The notes beneath the pieces were generated by a model. The model ran no database searches. It worked only from the letters and a program-made list of their open reading frames with translations, and was not told the origin of the DNA. A program made the translations under genes and the position numbers. A DNA stretch of 64,000 nucleotides. Source: Companilactobacillus nodensis DSM 19682 = JCM 14932 = NBRC 107160. Lineage in GTDB: Bacteria; Bacillota; Bacilli; Lactobacillales; Lactobacillaceae. The DNA lies in assembly GCF_000615905.1 (NCBI RefSeq), contig NZ_BAMN01000006.1, forward strand, positions 1-64,000, read 5' to 3'. This document shows positions 1-7,719 of this stretch, in pieces. Every line of letters begins with the position of its first letter. Position 1 is the first letter of the stretch.

Positions 1-414
1 TTCAACGATAATGGCTTGGTGATTTCTGATATCAAGGTTGAAACAAAAGTTACATTACCTTCAACCAGAAGTTTGACACCAGTAGATCTACCATTAAAAA
101 TCAGAATTAACGAAGCTTACAATATTGATGATATTGATACTGAGGAATTAGATGAGAATACTATTATTATTCCTATCGATGATGAGCATCCAACAATTGA
201 TGTTTATGAATCAGTTTTGGATAATATTTTGTTAAGTATTCCTAGCCAAGTTTTAACTGAAGACGAAGAAAAAGGTAAAAATATGCCATCAGGTAAGAAT
301 TGGGAAGTTATTTCTGAAGAGGACTACCAGAAGCAAAAAGAAGAGGATAAACAAGTTAATCCTGAATTTGCTAAATTAAAAAATTTATTTAAAGATAACG
401 AGGAAAAGGAGTGA
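1..414 (+). CDS. YceD/DUF177 family protein, 3' part
   Basis: This is the C-terminal part of a DUF177 (YceD-like) protein; the reading frame is open from base 1, so the gene starts before the window. DUF177 proteins are linked to 23S rRNA accumulation and in Firmicutes usually sit just before rpmF. Here gnd follows instead. The visible part has a beta-rich segment (about residues 5-40 of the fragment) followed by a very acidic tail ending in KDNEEKE. The family assignment rests on the general pattern and on the acidic DDEHPTIDV-type segment, so it is fairly but not fully certain. Confidence 0.7.
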   Translation, partial: FNDNGLVISDIKVETKVTLPSTRSLTPVDLPLKIRINEAYNIDDIDTEELDENTIIIPIDDEHPTIDVYESVLDNILLSIPSQVLTEDEEKGKNMPSGKNWEVISEEDYQKQKEEDKQVNPEFAKLKNLFKDNEEKE

Positions 415-440
415 TATTATATACTCCTTTTTTATTTTTT
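404..440 (+). terminator. Rho-independent terminator
   Basis: AAAAGGAGT (404-412) pairs with ACTCCTTTT (423-431), followed by a T-rich run to 440. The left arm overlaps the last codons of the DUF177 gene. It separates that gene from gnd. Confidence 0.8.
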
Positions 441-467
441 TGTTATGATTAATATGTTATGTAATAA
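440..467 (+). promoter_or_regulatory. Candidate gnd promoter
   Basis: TTGTTA (440-445), a 16-bp spacer and TAATAA (462-467) precede gnd. The -35 overlaps the T-run of the upstream terminator. The match is moderate. Confidence 0.35.
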
Positions 468-484
468 AAGTTGGAGGTAAAAGT

Positions 485-1906
485 ATGGCAAAACCACAAA
501 TTGGTGTTATTGGTATGGCTGTTATGGGTAAGAATTTAGCCTTAAATATTGAGAGTCGCGGTTATGATGTTGCAATTTTTAATAGAACAGGTTCAAAGAC
601 TGAAGCTGTTGTTAAGGAACATCCTGACAAGAAATTATATCCAAGTTATACAATCGAGGATTTCGTAGATTCATTGGAAAAACCTCGTCGTATTCTTATG
701 ATGGTAAAGGCCGGGGCTGGTACTGATGCAGTTATCAACCAACTTATTCCTTTGCTTGATAAGGGTGATGTTTTGATCGATGGTGGTAACACATTCTTTG
801 AGGACACTATTGCAAGAAATAAACGTCTAGACGAATCAGGTATTAACTTCATCGGAATGGGTGTATCTGGTGGTGAACTTGGCGCATTGCAAGGACCTTC
901 ATTGATGCCAGGTGGTCAAAAAGAAGCTTATGACTTGGTTGCTCCAATTTTGGAACAAATTTCAGCCAAAGCTGATGAAGATGGCGCACCATGTGTATCA
1001 TATATCGGACCTAATGGTGCCGGTCACTATGTAAAGATGGTTCACAATGGTATCGAATATGGTGATATGGAATTGATCTCTGAAAGTTTCAACTTGTTGA
1101 AGCACTTGTACAACAACGACTTGAATAAAGTTGCTGATGTATTCAAGGACTGGAACAAGGGTGAACTATCAAGTTACTTGATTGAAATTACTGCTGAGAT
1201 CCTAACTAGAAAAGATGACGAAGGCAGTGATGACTTCATCGTTAATAAGATCATGGATAAAGCTGGTAATAAAGGTACTGGTAAGTGGAGTTCACAAAGT
1301 GCTCTAGAACTTGGTGTTCCACAATCACTAATTACTGAAGCTGTTTACTCACGTTATATCTCTGCATACAAAGACGAACGTGTTAAGGCAAGCAAGGTAT
1401 TAGCTGGTCCAACAAGTAAGCCTGATGTTAATGTTGACGAATTAGTTGAGAAGATTCGTAAGGCATTGTACTTCAGTAAGATCATGAGTTATGCTCAAGG
1501 ATTTGCTCAAATGAAGGCTGCTTCAGATCACTATGATTGGGACCTACAATACGGTGAAATCGCCCAAATCTGGCGTGCCGGTTGTATCATTCGTGCACAA
1601 TTCCTACAAAAGATCACTGATGCATATGACAAAGATGCTAAACTTGATAATCTCTTGTTAAATGATTACTTCAAGGATATCGTTGACAAGTATCAAGCCG
1701 CTGTTCGTGACGTGGTAAGTTACGCCGTTCAAGCAGGAATCCCAGTTTCAGGATTCATGTCAGCCGTAACATACTACGATCAATATCGTTCAGAAGTATT
1801 ACCAGCTAACTTAGTACAAGCACAAAGAGACTACTTCGGTGCTCATACATACGAGAGAACTGATAAACCTGGTATTTTCCATTATACTTGGTATAAAGAA
1901 CAATAG
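485..1906 (+). CDS. gnd: 6-phosphogluconate dehydrogenase (decarboxylating)
   Basis: Oxidises and decarboxylates 6-phosphogluconate to ribulose 5-phosphate with NADP, in the pentose phosphate pathway in the cytoplasm. The 473-aa length is the normal full size. The N-terminal Rossmann motif reads GMAVMG (residues 10-15). The substrate-binding and catalytic signature [13 protein letters not shown] includes the catalytic lysine K184. The C-terminal all-helical domain ends in the expected HYTWY-type tail. A GGAGG ribosome binding site lies just before the ATG. It appears monocistronic, with a terminator on each side. Heterofermentative and facultative lactobacilli use this enzyme for NADPH and pentose supply. 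Confidence 0.97.
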   Translation: MAKPQIGVIGMAVMGKNLALNIESRGYDVAIFNRTGSKTEAVVKEHPDKKLYPSYTIEDFVDSLEKPRRILMMVKAGAGTDAVINQLIPLLDKGDVLIDGGNTFFEDTIARNKRLDESGINFIGMGVSGGELGALQGPSLMPGGQKEAYDLVAPILEQISAKADEDGAPCVSYIGPNGAGHYVKMVHNGIEYGDMELISESFNLLKHLYNNDLNKVADVFKDWNKGELSSYLIEITAEILTRKDDEGSDDFIVNKIMDKAGNKGTGKWSSQSALELGVPQSLITEAVYSRYISAYKDERVKASKVLAGPTSKPDVNVDELVEKIRKALYFSKIMSYAQGFAQMKAASDHYDWDLQYGEIAQIWRAGCIIRAQFLQKITDAYDKDAKLDNLLLNDYFKDIVDKYQAAVRDVVSYAVQAGIPVSGFMSAVTYYDQYRSEVLPANLVQAQRDYFGAHTYERTDKPGIFHYTWYKEQ

Positions 1907-1907
1907 A

Positions 1908-2014
1908 GAGTGGAAAAAGCCGGTTAGATTTTGAGCACTGCCTAGAATAAATGTTGTGGCACATAGTGACACGTTATTTATTCGTAGCAGGCGCAGAAAT
2001 CTGGCTTTTGCAAC
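1908..2014. repeat. Long imperfect hairpin, possible dispersed element or structured RNA
   Basis: This intergenic stretch folds almost completely on itself. GAGT pairs with ACTC at the ends, AAAAGCC with GGCTTTT, AGATTT with AAATCT, GAATAAAT with ATTTATTC, and a central GTG with CAC around a short loop. The two halves differ at several positions, as expected for a conserved structure rather than a recent duplication. It follows gnd and precedes a normal terminator. No second copy is visible in this window. I recall similar elements between genes in other lactobacilli, but this cannot be checked here. Confidence 0.5.
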
Positions 2015-2037
2015 TCGTTTCAAAAGCACAAACAACA

Positions 2038-2082
2038 AAAGTCAAACTAAGAAAGAAATTTCGATAGTCTGGCTTTTTTATT
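2038..2082 (+). terminator. Probable gnd terminator
   Basis: AAAGTCAAACTA (2038-2049) pairs with TAGTCTGGCTTT (2065-2076) with one mismatch and one wobble. An inner GAAA/TTTC pairing and a T-run follow. Between here and the promoter at 2262 I see only AT-rich sequence with no gene. Confidence 0.65.
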
Positions 2083-2261
2083 TTCTAAATTTTTCAATCA
2101 AAAAGTTTTTAACAAATGAATCAAGGCAATAAAATAATTAATCTTGCCGTCAACTCGCTGTTATCACCACAATTAAAGAAAGCTTTACTTCGTAAATTAT
2201 TCTCTAATCTAATCCATTTTTTGGACCAAAATGTATAATTTTTCATCTCAAAATAAAAAAC

Positions 2262-2290
2262 TTGTCTTCTTTTAATTTTTGCTATATGTT
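2262..2290 (+). promoter_or_regulatory. Promoter and leader of the two-component operon
   Basis: TTGTCT (2262-2267), a 17-bp spacer and TATGTT (2285-2290) form a fair sigma-A promoter. The roughly 85-nt leader contains a perfect inverted repeat CACTTAAT/ATTAAGTG (2327-2344), which could be an operator or an mRNA hairpin. Confidence 0.5.
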
Positions 2291-2378
2291 AAAATCATTA
2301 GTGCATTGCCTTGAGAGGGCACAATCCACTTAATGTATTAAGTGATAATTAAAAAAATTTAATATACGGGAGAATAGT

Positions 2379-3065
2379 ATGGCTAAGATACTTGTTATTG
2401 AAGACGAAGAAAATATGGCCAAATTTGTTCAACTAGAACTTCAACATGAAAACTATGATGTTTCTGTTGAACGAGATGGTCGAACAGGTCTTGATGCTGC
2501 ATTGAGTGAAGAATGGGATCTTATTTTACTTGATCTTATGCTTCCAGAATTAAACGGAATTGAAGTTTGTCGTCGTGTTCGTCAAGAGAAGAACACACCT
2601 ATTATTATGATGACTGCACGTGATTCAATTATTGATCGTGTATCCGGTTTGGATCACGGTGCTGACGATTATATCGTTAAGCCATTCGCAATTGAAGAAT
2701 TGCTTGCTCGTATTCGTGCTTTGTTAAGACGTATCGACTTAGATATCGATGTTACTCGTAACAATGACCAAGTTTTGAAATACAAGAATTTGGTGATCGA
2801 TAAGACTACACAAACTTTGAAGCGTAACGGTGAAGTGATCGACTTGACTAGACGTGAATATGATTTATTGAGTGCCTTGATGGAGAACGTTGGCACTGTC
2901 TTGAGTCGTGATGACTTATTGGAACGTGTTTGGGGAAGCGGCAGCAGTACAGAAACAAATGTCGTTGACGTTTATATTAAGTACTTGAGAAATAAGATCG
3001 ATCGTGGTGGCGCTCCAAGTTATATCTCTACCGTTCGTGGTAAAGGGTACGTGATGCGTCGATGA
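2379..3065 (+). CDS. arlR: OmpR-family response regulator, ArlR-like
   Basis: DNA-binding response regulator of a two-component system. The receiver domain (about residues 1-120) carries the acidic pair ED at 8-9, the phospho-acceptor D52 in LLDLMLPE, T79 and the conserved K101 in IVKPF. The C-terminal winged-helix domain shows LTRREYDLL and ends in STVRGKGYVMRR, typical of the OmpR/PhoB class. The length of 228 aa is normal. The stop overlaps the start of the kinase gene as ATGA, so the two are translationally coupled. The closest named relative by pattern is ArlR (CsrR-like in lactobacilli); the exact regulon is unknown. Confidence 0.9.
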   Translation: MAKILVIEDEENMAKFVQLELQHENYDVSVERDGRTGLDAALSEEWDLILLDLMLPELNGIEVCRRVRQEKNTPIIMMTARDSIIDRVSGLDHGADDYIVKPFAIEELLARIRALLRRIDLDIDVTRNNDQVLKYKNLVIDKTTQTLKRNGEVIDLTRREYDLLSALMENVGTVLSRDDLLERVWGSGSSTETNVVDVYIKYLRNKIDRGGAPSYISTVRGKGYVMRR

Positions 3066-4177
3066 GGATCTCTATACGATTTAAATGGACCGCAATGATA
3101 TCGGCAGTTATTTTAGCAGCGTACATTGTTGTAGCAACCATTGCCATGCACACGGTTGACAAGGTCGCTACGCCAGCCGTGATCCGTACGTTTAATACTA
3201 GATTGATAATTGCTGGAATCGTTGTATTTGTTGTAGGGGTTGCGGTTAGCTTTTTTGCGGTCAATCAAGTTTTGAATAATATCAAGGTTGTCAATAATAC
3301 AATTGATGATTTGAATAAGAAACCTGATTCTGATTCGCGTATCAAAATTCGTAAACGCAATGATGAGATTTACGATTTAACAGTTAATATCAACAAGATG
3401 CTTGATAGGATGCAAGCCTATACTAACCAACAGAAGGAGTTCGTCGAGGACGTTTCTCACGAGTTGAGAACTCCAGTTGCTGTCCTTGAAGGACATTTAA
3501 GTATGTTGCAACGTTGGGGCAAAGATGATCCTGAGGTTTTGAATGATTCGATCAATTCTTCATTGCAAGAATTGAAACGTATGCAATCCTTGATTCAAGA
3601 AATGCTTGACCTAACTAGAGTTGAGCAAATTGATAGTGATTATCTTGATCAGACTACTGAGGTTAAGCCACTATTTATTCAAGTCTATAATGATTTTAAG
3701 ATGCTGCATGATGATTTTGTTATCAATTTTGATGATGATATTAGGGATGGCAGTATTGTTAAGATTTATCGAAATCATCTTGAACAAGTATTGGTTATCC
3801 TTCTCGATAATGCCTTCAAGTATTCCGCTGATCGTAAGGAAATAAGTCTGTCAGCATCAACTAATTCTGAAGTACTAGAAATTGCAGTTCAAGACTACGG
3901 TCTTGGAATCGCCAAAAATGACGTTAAACGAATTTTTAATCGTTTCTACAGAGTTGACAAGGCACGCTCTAGAAAGCGTGGAGGAAACGGTCTAGGGCTT
4001 TCTATCGCCAAAAGATTGATAGAGATCTATCATGGTACATTGGAAGTAGAAAGTGTTGTCGGTTCCGGTACGGTCTTTAGAATTGAATTGCCATTGTTGC
4101 AAGATACTGAAGAAGCTAATGATTCAGAAGAAAAAGCTAAGTCACGTTCTAAGAAAAAGAAAACTGAAGCAAAATAA
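3062..4177 (+). CDS. Sensor histidine kinase, ArlS-like with a very short sensor loop
   Basis: Membrane histidine kinase partner of the upstream regulator. Two membrane segments (about residues 10-30 and 48-68) are joined by an external loop of only about 17 residues. A HAMP-like linker follows, then the H-box FVEDVSHELRTP with phospho-acceptor H133, and an ATPase domain with N-box DNAFKYS, G1 DYGLGI and G2 GGNGLGLSIAK. It ends in a lysine-rich tail. At 371 aa it is shorter than the ArlS of staphylococci, which has a much larger extracellular domain. Sensing may therefore be in the membrane or internal (inference). A bidirectional terminator follows at once. Confidence 0.88.
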   Translation: MRISIRFKWTAMISAVILAAYIVVATIAMHTVDKVATPAVIRTFNTRLIIAGIVVFVVGVAVSFFAVNQVLNNIKVVNNTIDDLNKKPDSDSRIKIRKRNDEIYDLTVNINKMLDRMQAYTNQQKEFVEDVSHELRTPVAVLEGHLSMLQRWGKDDPEVLNDSINSSLQELKRMQSLIQEMLDLTRVEQIDSDYLDQTTEVKPLFIQVYNDFKMLHDDFVINFDDDIRDGSIVKIYRNHLEQVLVILLDNAFKYSADRKEISLSASTNSEVLEIAVQDYGLGIAKNDVKRIFNRFYRVDKARSRKRGGNGLGLSIAKRLIEIYHGTLEVESVVGSGTVFRIELPLLQDTEEANDSEEKAKSRSKKKKTEAK

Positions 4178-4208
4178 AAAGTACTCCGAAATTTCGGAGT
4201 ACTTTTTT
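4176..4208. terminator. Bidirectional terminator between arlS-like gene and yidC
   Basis: A perfect palindrome around AGTACTCCGAAATTTCGGAG, flanked by A5 on one side and T7 on the other. It can end transcription from both converging genes. Confidence 0.9.
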
Positions 4209-4211
4209 TCG

Positions 4212-5222
4212 TTAATCTTTAGGTCTATTTTGTTTACCCTTATTTAATTCACGAATGTTCTTGTGCAATTCATGTGAGTCTTCATCGCCTTCATCAACGA
4301 TATCCGACGTGTTAGATGAATTGGAACTTGAGGTACTTGATGAACTTGAACCTAGGATCTTGTTCAATGATTCTTCAGTAACAACAACTGTAACAGGATT
4401 GTGTTTCAATCTCTCGTCAGCCTCACGTTTGATCTTAGGCATGATGATGTAGTTAGTGATCAATTGTTGGATGACGATGATGATACCACCGACTAAGAAG
4501 TACAATGCCAAGGCAGCAGATGAGATCATTGAGATGAAGAATGTCATCATAGGACTCATTAGAAGCATTGTTTGCATTTGCTTTCTTTGTTCTTGTGGAA
4601 CGATTTGTAGTGACATGAATCCTTGAACAACATAGAACAATGTAGCAATGATCGTGATGACCATACTTGATTTACCAAGTGGAATTGATAAGAAGGTTGC
4701 GGCACCAATTTCTTTAGAATATTGCACGGCTTGATAAATACCGATCAAAACGGGCATTTGAAGTAGCAATGGCAAGCATCCTAGTCCACCGGTCAAACTC
4801 AAATTGTTCTTCTTGTAAACTTCCATCATTAAGCTACTGATTTTTTGTTGTGTTGCAGGATCTTTAGCTTCTTTTTGCTTTTCTTGAATTAATTTCAATT
4901 GAGGTTGAACAGCGCGCATTTTTTCTTGTTGAGCTGTCGACTTGTATTGTTGGTTCAAGGAAAGTGGCAATAGAACTAAACGAACTACGAATGAGATGAT
5001 GATGATTCCCCATGCGTAAGCATTTTTACCACCAATTGCTTTGGCAGTGGCGAGGATCAAGTTTTGGAACGGTGTACCGATCCATTTATAGATCCATCCG
5101 TAAGGTCCGCTCTGTGGAGCGTGTAAGGCAGCACCGGTTCGTTGAGCACAACCAGTGATAACTAACGACAGAACTATCACGAGTGATAGAACTGATATAT
5201 ATTTGACAAATTTTTTATTCAC
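4212..5222 (-). CDS. yidC: Membrane protein insertase YidC/OxaI (lipoprotein type)
   Basis: Inserts proteins into the cytoplasmic membrane with or without the Sec translocon. The N-terminus is a lipoprotein signal with lipobox VITGC, so the mature protein starts at lipid-modified C25. The 60KD_IMP domain follows with about five membrane helices (roughly 65-85, 135-160, 180-200, 220-240, 245-265) and the conserved cytoplasmic coiled region QQEKMRAVQPQLK. The tail is rich in Ser and charged residues. At 336 aa it fits the second (YidC2/SpoIIIJ-like) paralogue of lactobacilli, which commonly lies beside acylphosphatase, as here. It follows acyP on the minus strand with a 56-bp gap. Confidence 0.93.
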   Translation of the reverse strand: MNKKFVKYISVLSLVIVLSLVITGCAQRTGAALHAPQSGPYGWIYKWIGTPFQNLILATAKAIGGKNAYAWGIIIISFVVRLVLLPLSLNQQYKSTAQQEKMRAVQPQLKLIQEKQKEAKDPATQQKISSLMMEVYKKNNLSLTGGLGCLPLLLQMPVLIGIYQAVQYSKEIGAATFLSIPLGKSSMVITIIATLFYVVQGFMSLQIVPQEQRKQMQTMLLMSPMMTFFISMISSAALALYFLVGGIIIVIQQLITNYIIMPKIKREADERLKHNPVTVVVTEESLNKILGSSSSSTSSSNSSNTSDIVDEGDEDSHELHKNIRELNKGKQNRPKD

Positions 5223-5278
5223 TTATAAACCACCCTTTTAGTCATATAAAAGTAATATACGTTAAGTTAATTGACGTT

Positions 5279-5554
5279 TCAACCGATGACGGTGAATTTT
5301 CTATAAGATTTCACATCATCAGAAAAAGTATAGTCCAATTTATCAACCCTGCCAAAGGGTGAAGGGGAAGCCTTAACTTTACTTAAGAAAATATATAAAA
5401 TTCTTTCGTCAGCCTCGGCCTCAATTGACACCGATCCATCCATTTCATTTCTAACTGTTCCGACAACGCCCATTTTATCAGCCAGTTGGACGACTGAATA
5501 ACGGAAGCCAACTCCTTGGACTAATCCCGAAACATTAATGGAAAGATGCTTCAT
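5279..5554 (-). CDS. acyP: Acylphosphatase
   Basis: Small cytoplasmic enzyme that hydrolyses acyl phosphates. The signature GLVQGVGFR contains catalytic R18, and RNEMDGSV contains catalytic N36. The predicted length is 91 aa, as usual. I chose the ATG at 5554 because AGGTGA lies 7-8 bases before it; a GTG three codons upstream overlaps that ribosome binding site. It shares a strand with yidC and may be the first gene of a two-gene unit. It diverges from the rRNA methyltransferase gene. Confidence 0.92.
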   Translation of the reverse strand: MKHLSINVSGLVQGVGFRYSVVQLADKMGVVGTVRNEMDGSVSIEAEADERILYIFLSKVKASPSPFGRVDKLDYTFSDDVKSYRKFTVIG

Positions 5555-5618
5555 ACTTATCACCTCAATCTTTTAATATGGTAACATTATATAATAGAAA
5601 GCAAGAGGGATGAATTTA

Positions 5619-6380
5619 ATGAAATATATTGAGTCTAAAAAAAATGATGAAATTAAACAATTAGCAAAGTTGTCTGCAACTAAGAATATCAAAAAAACTG
5701 GTACTTACTTGATCGAAGGTTTTCATTTGGTACGTGAAGCTGATGCCAATGATCAAAGAATCGTTAAGTTATATGTGACTGAAAACAACGAAAATGATCG
5801 TTTAGCAAAGAAGTATCATGACATCGTTACCGGTGTTTCAGATGATGTTGCACAAGCATTATCTGAAACAAAAACACCACAAGGAATCTTTGCGGTCGTT
5901 AAGGTACAAGAGAATGATGACTTAACTGAAATGAAAGGCCAATGGGTGATCTTGGATGACGTTCAAGATCCTGGTAATGTTGGTACGATCGTTCGTACTG
6001 CTGACGCTGCCGGCTATACTGGTGTTATCACTAGTTTGAATTCAGCTGACTTCTACCAACCAAAGGTTCAAAGATCAATGCAAGGTAGTCAATTCCATAT
6101 GCCAATTTATCGCATGGATCTCCAAAAAGCAATTTCAATTGCTAAGAAGTCAGGCTTGAAAGTTTATGGTTCAGAAGTTAATAAAGAGGCCATGCCATAC
6201 AACAAACTAGAAAAGACCGATGATTTTGCATTAGTTATGGGTAACGAAGCTCACGGATTAGGAGCAGACGTATTGTCAGAAACTGACCAAAATATCTTCA
6301 TTCCAATCCTTGGTAAAGCCGAATCACTCAATGTAGCAGTCGCTGCCGGTGTCTTGATGTATGGTTTGAAATCAATTTAA
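5619..6380 (+). CDS. TrmH/SpoU-family RNA 2'-O-methyltransferase
   Basis: SAM-dependent 2'-O-ribose methyltransferase of the SPOUT class, similar to Bacillus YsgA, probably acting on rRNA. The N-terminal substrate-binding domain starts IESKKNDEIK. The knotted catalytic domain shows motif 1 DPGNVGTIVRTADAAG, motif 2 MGNEAHGLG and motif 3 AESLNVAVAAG. The start at 5619 (MKYIES) matches family N-termini and lies 9 bases after AGAGGG; an ATG three codons upstream touches that site. In many Firmicutes this gene lies just before pheST, as here. A TATAAT at 5590-5595 may be its -10 box. Confidence 0.9.
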   Translation: MKYIESKKNDEIKQLAKLSATKNIKKTGTYLIEGFHLVREADANDQRIVKLYVTENNENDRLAKKYHDIVTGVSDDVAQALSETKTPQGIFAVVKVQENDDLTEMKGQWVILDDVQDPGNVGTIVRTADAAGYTGVITSLNSADFYQPKVQRSMQGSQFHMPIYRMDLQKAISIAKKSGLKVYGSEVNKEAMPYNKLEKTDDFALVMGNEAHGLGADVLSETDQNIFIPILGKAESLNVAVAAGVLMYGLKSI

Positions 6381-6383
6381 AAC

Positions 6384-6411
6384 TTGCGAAACTTTTAAAT
6401 TTTTGTATAAT
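6384..6411 (+). promoter_or_regulatory. Promoter of the pheS T-box leader
   Basis: TTGCGA (6384-6389), a 16-bp spacer and a perfect TATAAT (6406-6411) lie just before the T-box leader. Confidence 0.75.
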
Positions 6412-6435
6412 CGATATATATAATATTTGTAAAAA

Positions 6436-6638
6436 CGATGACGAAAAGTAGTAATCACAGCGTTTATTTCAGAAAAGGCCAGTTGCTGAGAAGGTCGAAT
6501 GAACAAAATGACGAATTCACTTTCTGAGTTTTGAAGCTTGGTTTACTATATAAAACCCTTGAGTGCATATCTTTTTTGATATGAACTAGGGTGGTACCGC
6601 GAGTCCTCGTCCCTTTTTTGGAACGAGGACTTTTTTTG
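6436..6638 (+). promoter_or_regulatory. T-box riboswitch (phenylalanine)
   Basis: Uncharged tRNA-Phe binds this leader and allows readthrough into pheST. The invariant T-box AGGGTGGTACCGCG is at 6589-6602. It is followed by the terminator hairpin with arms GTCCTCGT and ACGAGGAC (6603-6632) and a T-run. In the 3' side of stem I the specifier TTC (6516-6518) is followed by ACTTTCTGAG, the usual context after a specifier. TTC is a phenylalanine codon, consistent with the downstream genes. Confidence 0.95.
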
Positions 6639-6668
6639 TTTTAGGAATTAATTTAGGAGGAACAACGA

Positions 6669-7715
6669 ATGTCATTAAATGATAAATTAAAAGACTTGCG
6701 TGCTAGTGGTATTGATGATGCCAAACGTGCTGAGAGAATCCAAGAATTAAATGACTTAAGAGTTAATTTGTTAGGTAAGAAGGGACCAATTACTAAGGCA
6801 CTTCGTGGAATGAAAGATGTTCCAGTTGAAGAACGTCCTGAAATCGGTACGCTTGCCAATAATGTTAAGAAGGATATTCAGGCTGCCATTGAAGAAAAAA
6901 TGGAAGAATTGAACCGCAAGTTGGTTGCTAAGAAGCTTGAAGAAGAAACAATCGATGTCACTCTTCCTGCTCAACCAAGGAAATATGGTACTAGACATAT
7001 CTTGAATCAAACTATCGAAGACATTGAAGAGTTCTTCATTGGATTAGGTTATCGTGTCGATGCTGGTCACGAGGTTGAAGAAGATCATTACAACTTCGAA
7101 CGTTTGAACATCCCTCAGAATCACCCTGCACGTGATATGCAAGATACTTTTTATTTGACTGATCAATTACTTATGCGTACACAAACTTCTGCTCAAGAAG
7201 GCCGTGACATGGAGTCTCATGACTTCTCCAAGGGTCCTTTGAAGGTTATCTCACCAGGTGTTGTTTACCGTCGTGATGATGATGACGCAACTCACTCACA
7301 TCAGTTCCATCAAATCGAAGGTTTGGTAGTTGATAAGAATGTTTCGATGGCAGATTTAAAGGGAACACTTGAAGCATTATGCCGTCACGTCTTCGGTGCA
7401 GACCGTGAAATTCGTTTCCGTCCTAGTTACTTCCCATTCACTGAGCCCAGTGTTGAAGTTGATGTTTCGTGTTTCAACTGTGGTGGTGAAGGTTGCCGTA
7501 TTTGTAAGTATACTGGCTGGATCGAAGTTCTAGGGGCTGGCTTAAGTCACCCTAACGTTCTTGAAATGTCAGGTATTGACTCAACTGTTTATAGTGGAAT
7601 TGCCTTCGGTCTTGGACCTGAGAGATTCGCTATGTTGAAGTACGGGGTCAACGACATTCGTGACTTCTACTTGAACGATGTAAGATTCCTAGAACAATTC
7701 AAAGGAGTAAATTAA
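6669..7715 (+). CDS. pheS: Phenylalanyl-tRNA synthetase alpha subunit
   Basis: Catalytic subunit of the heterotetrameric enzyme that charges tRNA-Phe. The N-terminal coiled coil (about 1-90) is followed by the class II aminoacylation domain with motif 2 region [20 protein letters not shown] and motif 3 [15 protein letters not shown] zinc-like [12 protein letters not shown] segment lies near residue 275, as in lactobacillus homologues. Length 348 aa is standard. GGAGG precedes the ATG. It is controlled by the T-box and is separated from pheT by 4 bases. Confidence 0.98.
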   Translation: MSLNDKLKDLRASGIDDAKRAERIQELNDLRVNLLGKKGPITKALRGMKDVPVEERPEIGTLANNVKKDIQAAIEEKMEELNRKLVAKKLEEETIDVTLPAQPRKYGTRHILNQTIEDIEEFFIGLGYRVDAGHEVEEDHYNFERLNIPQNHPARDMQDTFYLTDQLLMRTQTSAQEGRDMESHDFSKGPLKVISPGVVYRRDDDDATHSHQFHQIEGLVVDKNVSMADLKGTLEALCRHVFGADREIRFRPSYFPFTEPSVEVDVSCFNCGGEGCRICKYTGWIEVLGAGLSHPNVLEMSGIDSTVYSGIAFGLGPERFAMLKYGVNDIRDFYLNDVRFLEQFKGVN

Positions 7716-7719
7716 GATA

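Noticed and set aside
1811-2038. Minus-strand open frame over the gnd end and the hairpin
   Set aside because: It runs through a structured non-coding stretch and the end of gnd, with no ribosome binding site; its openness is incidental.
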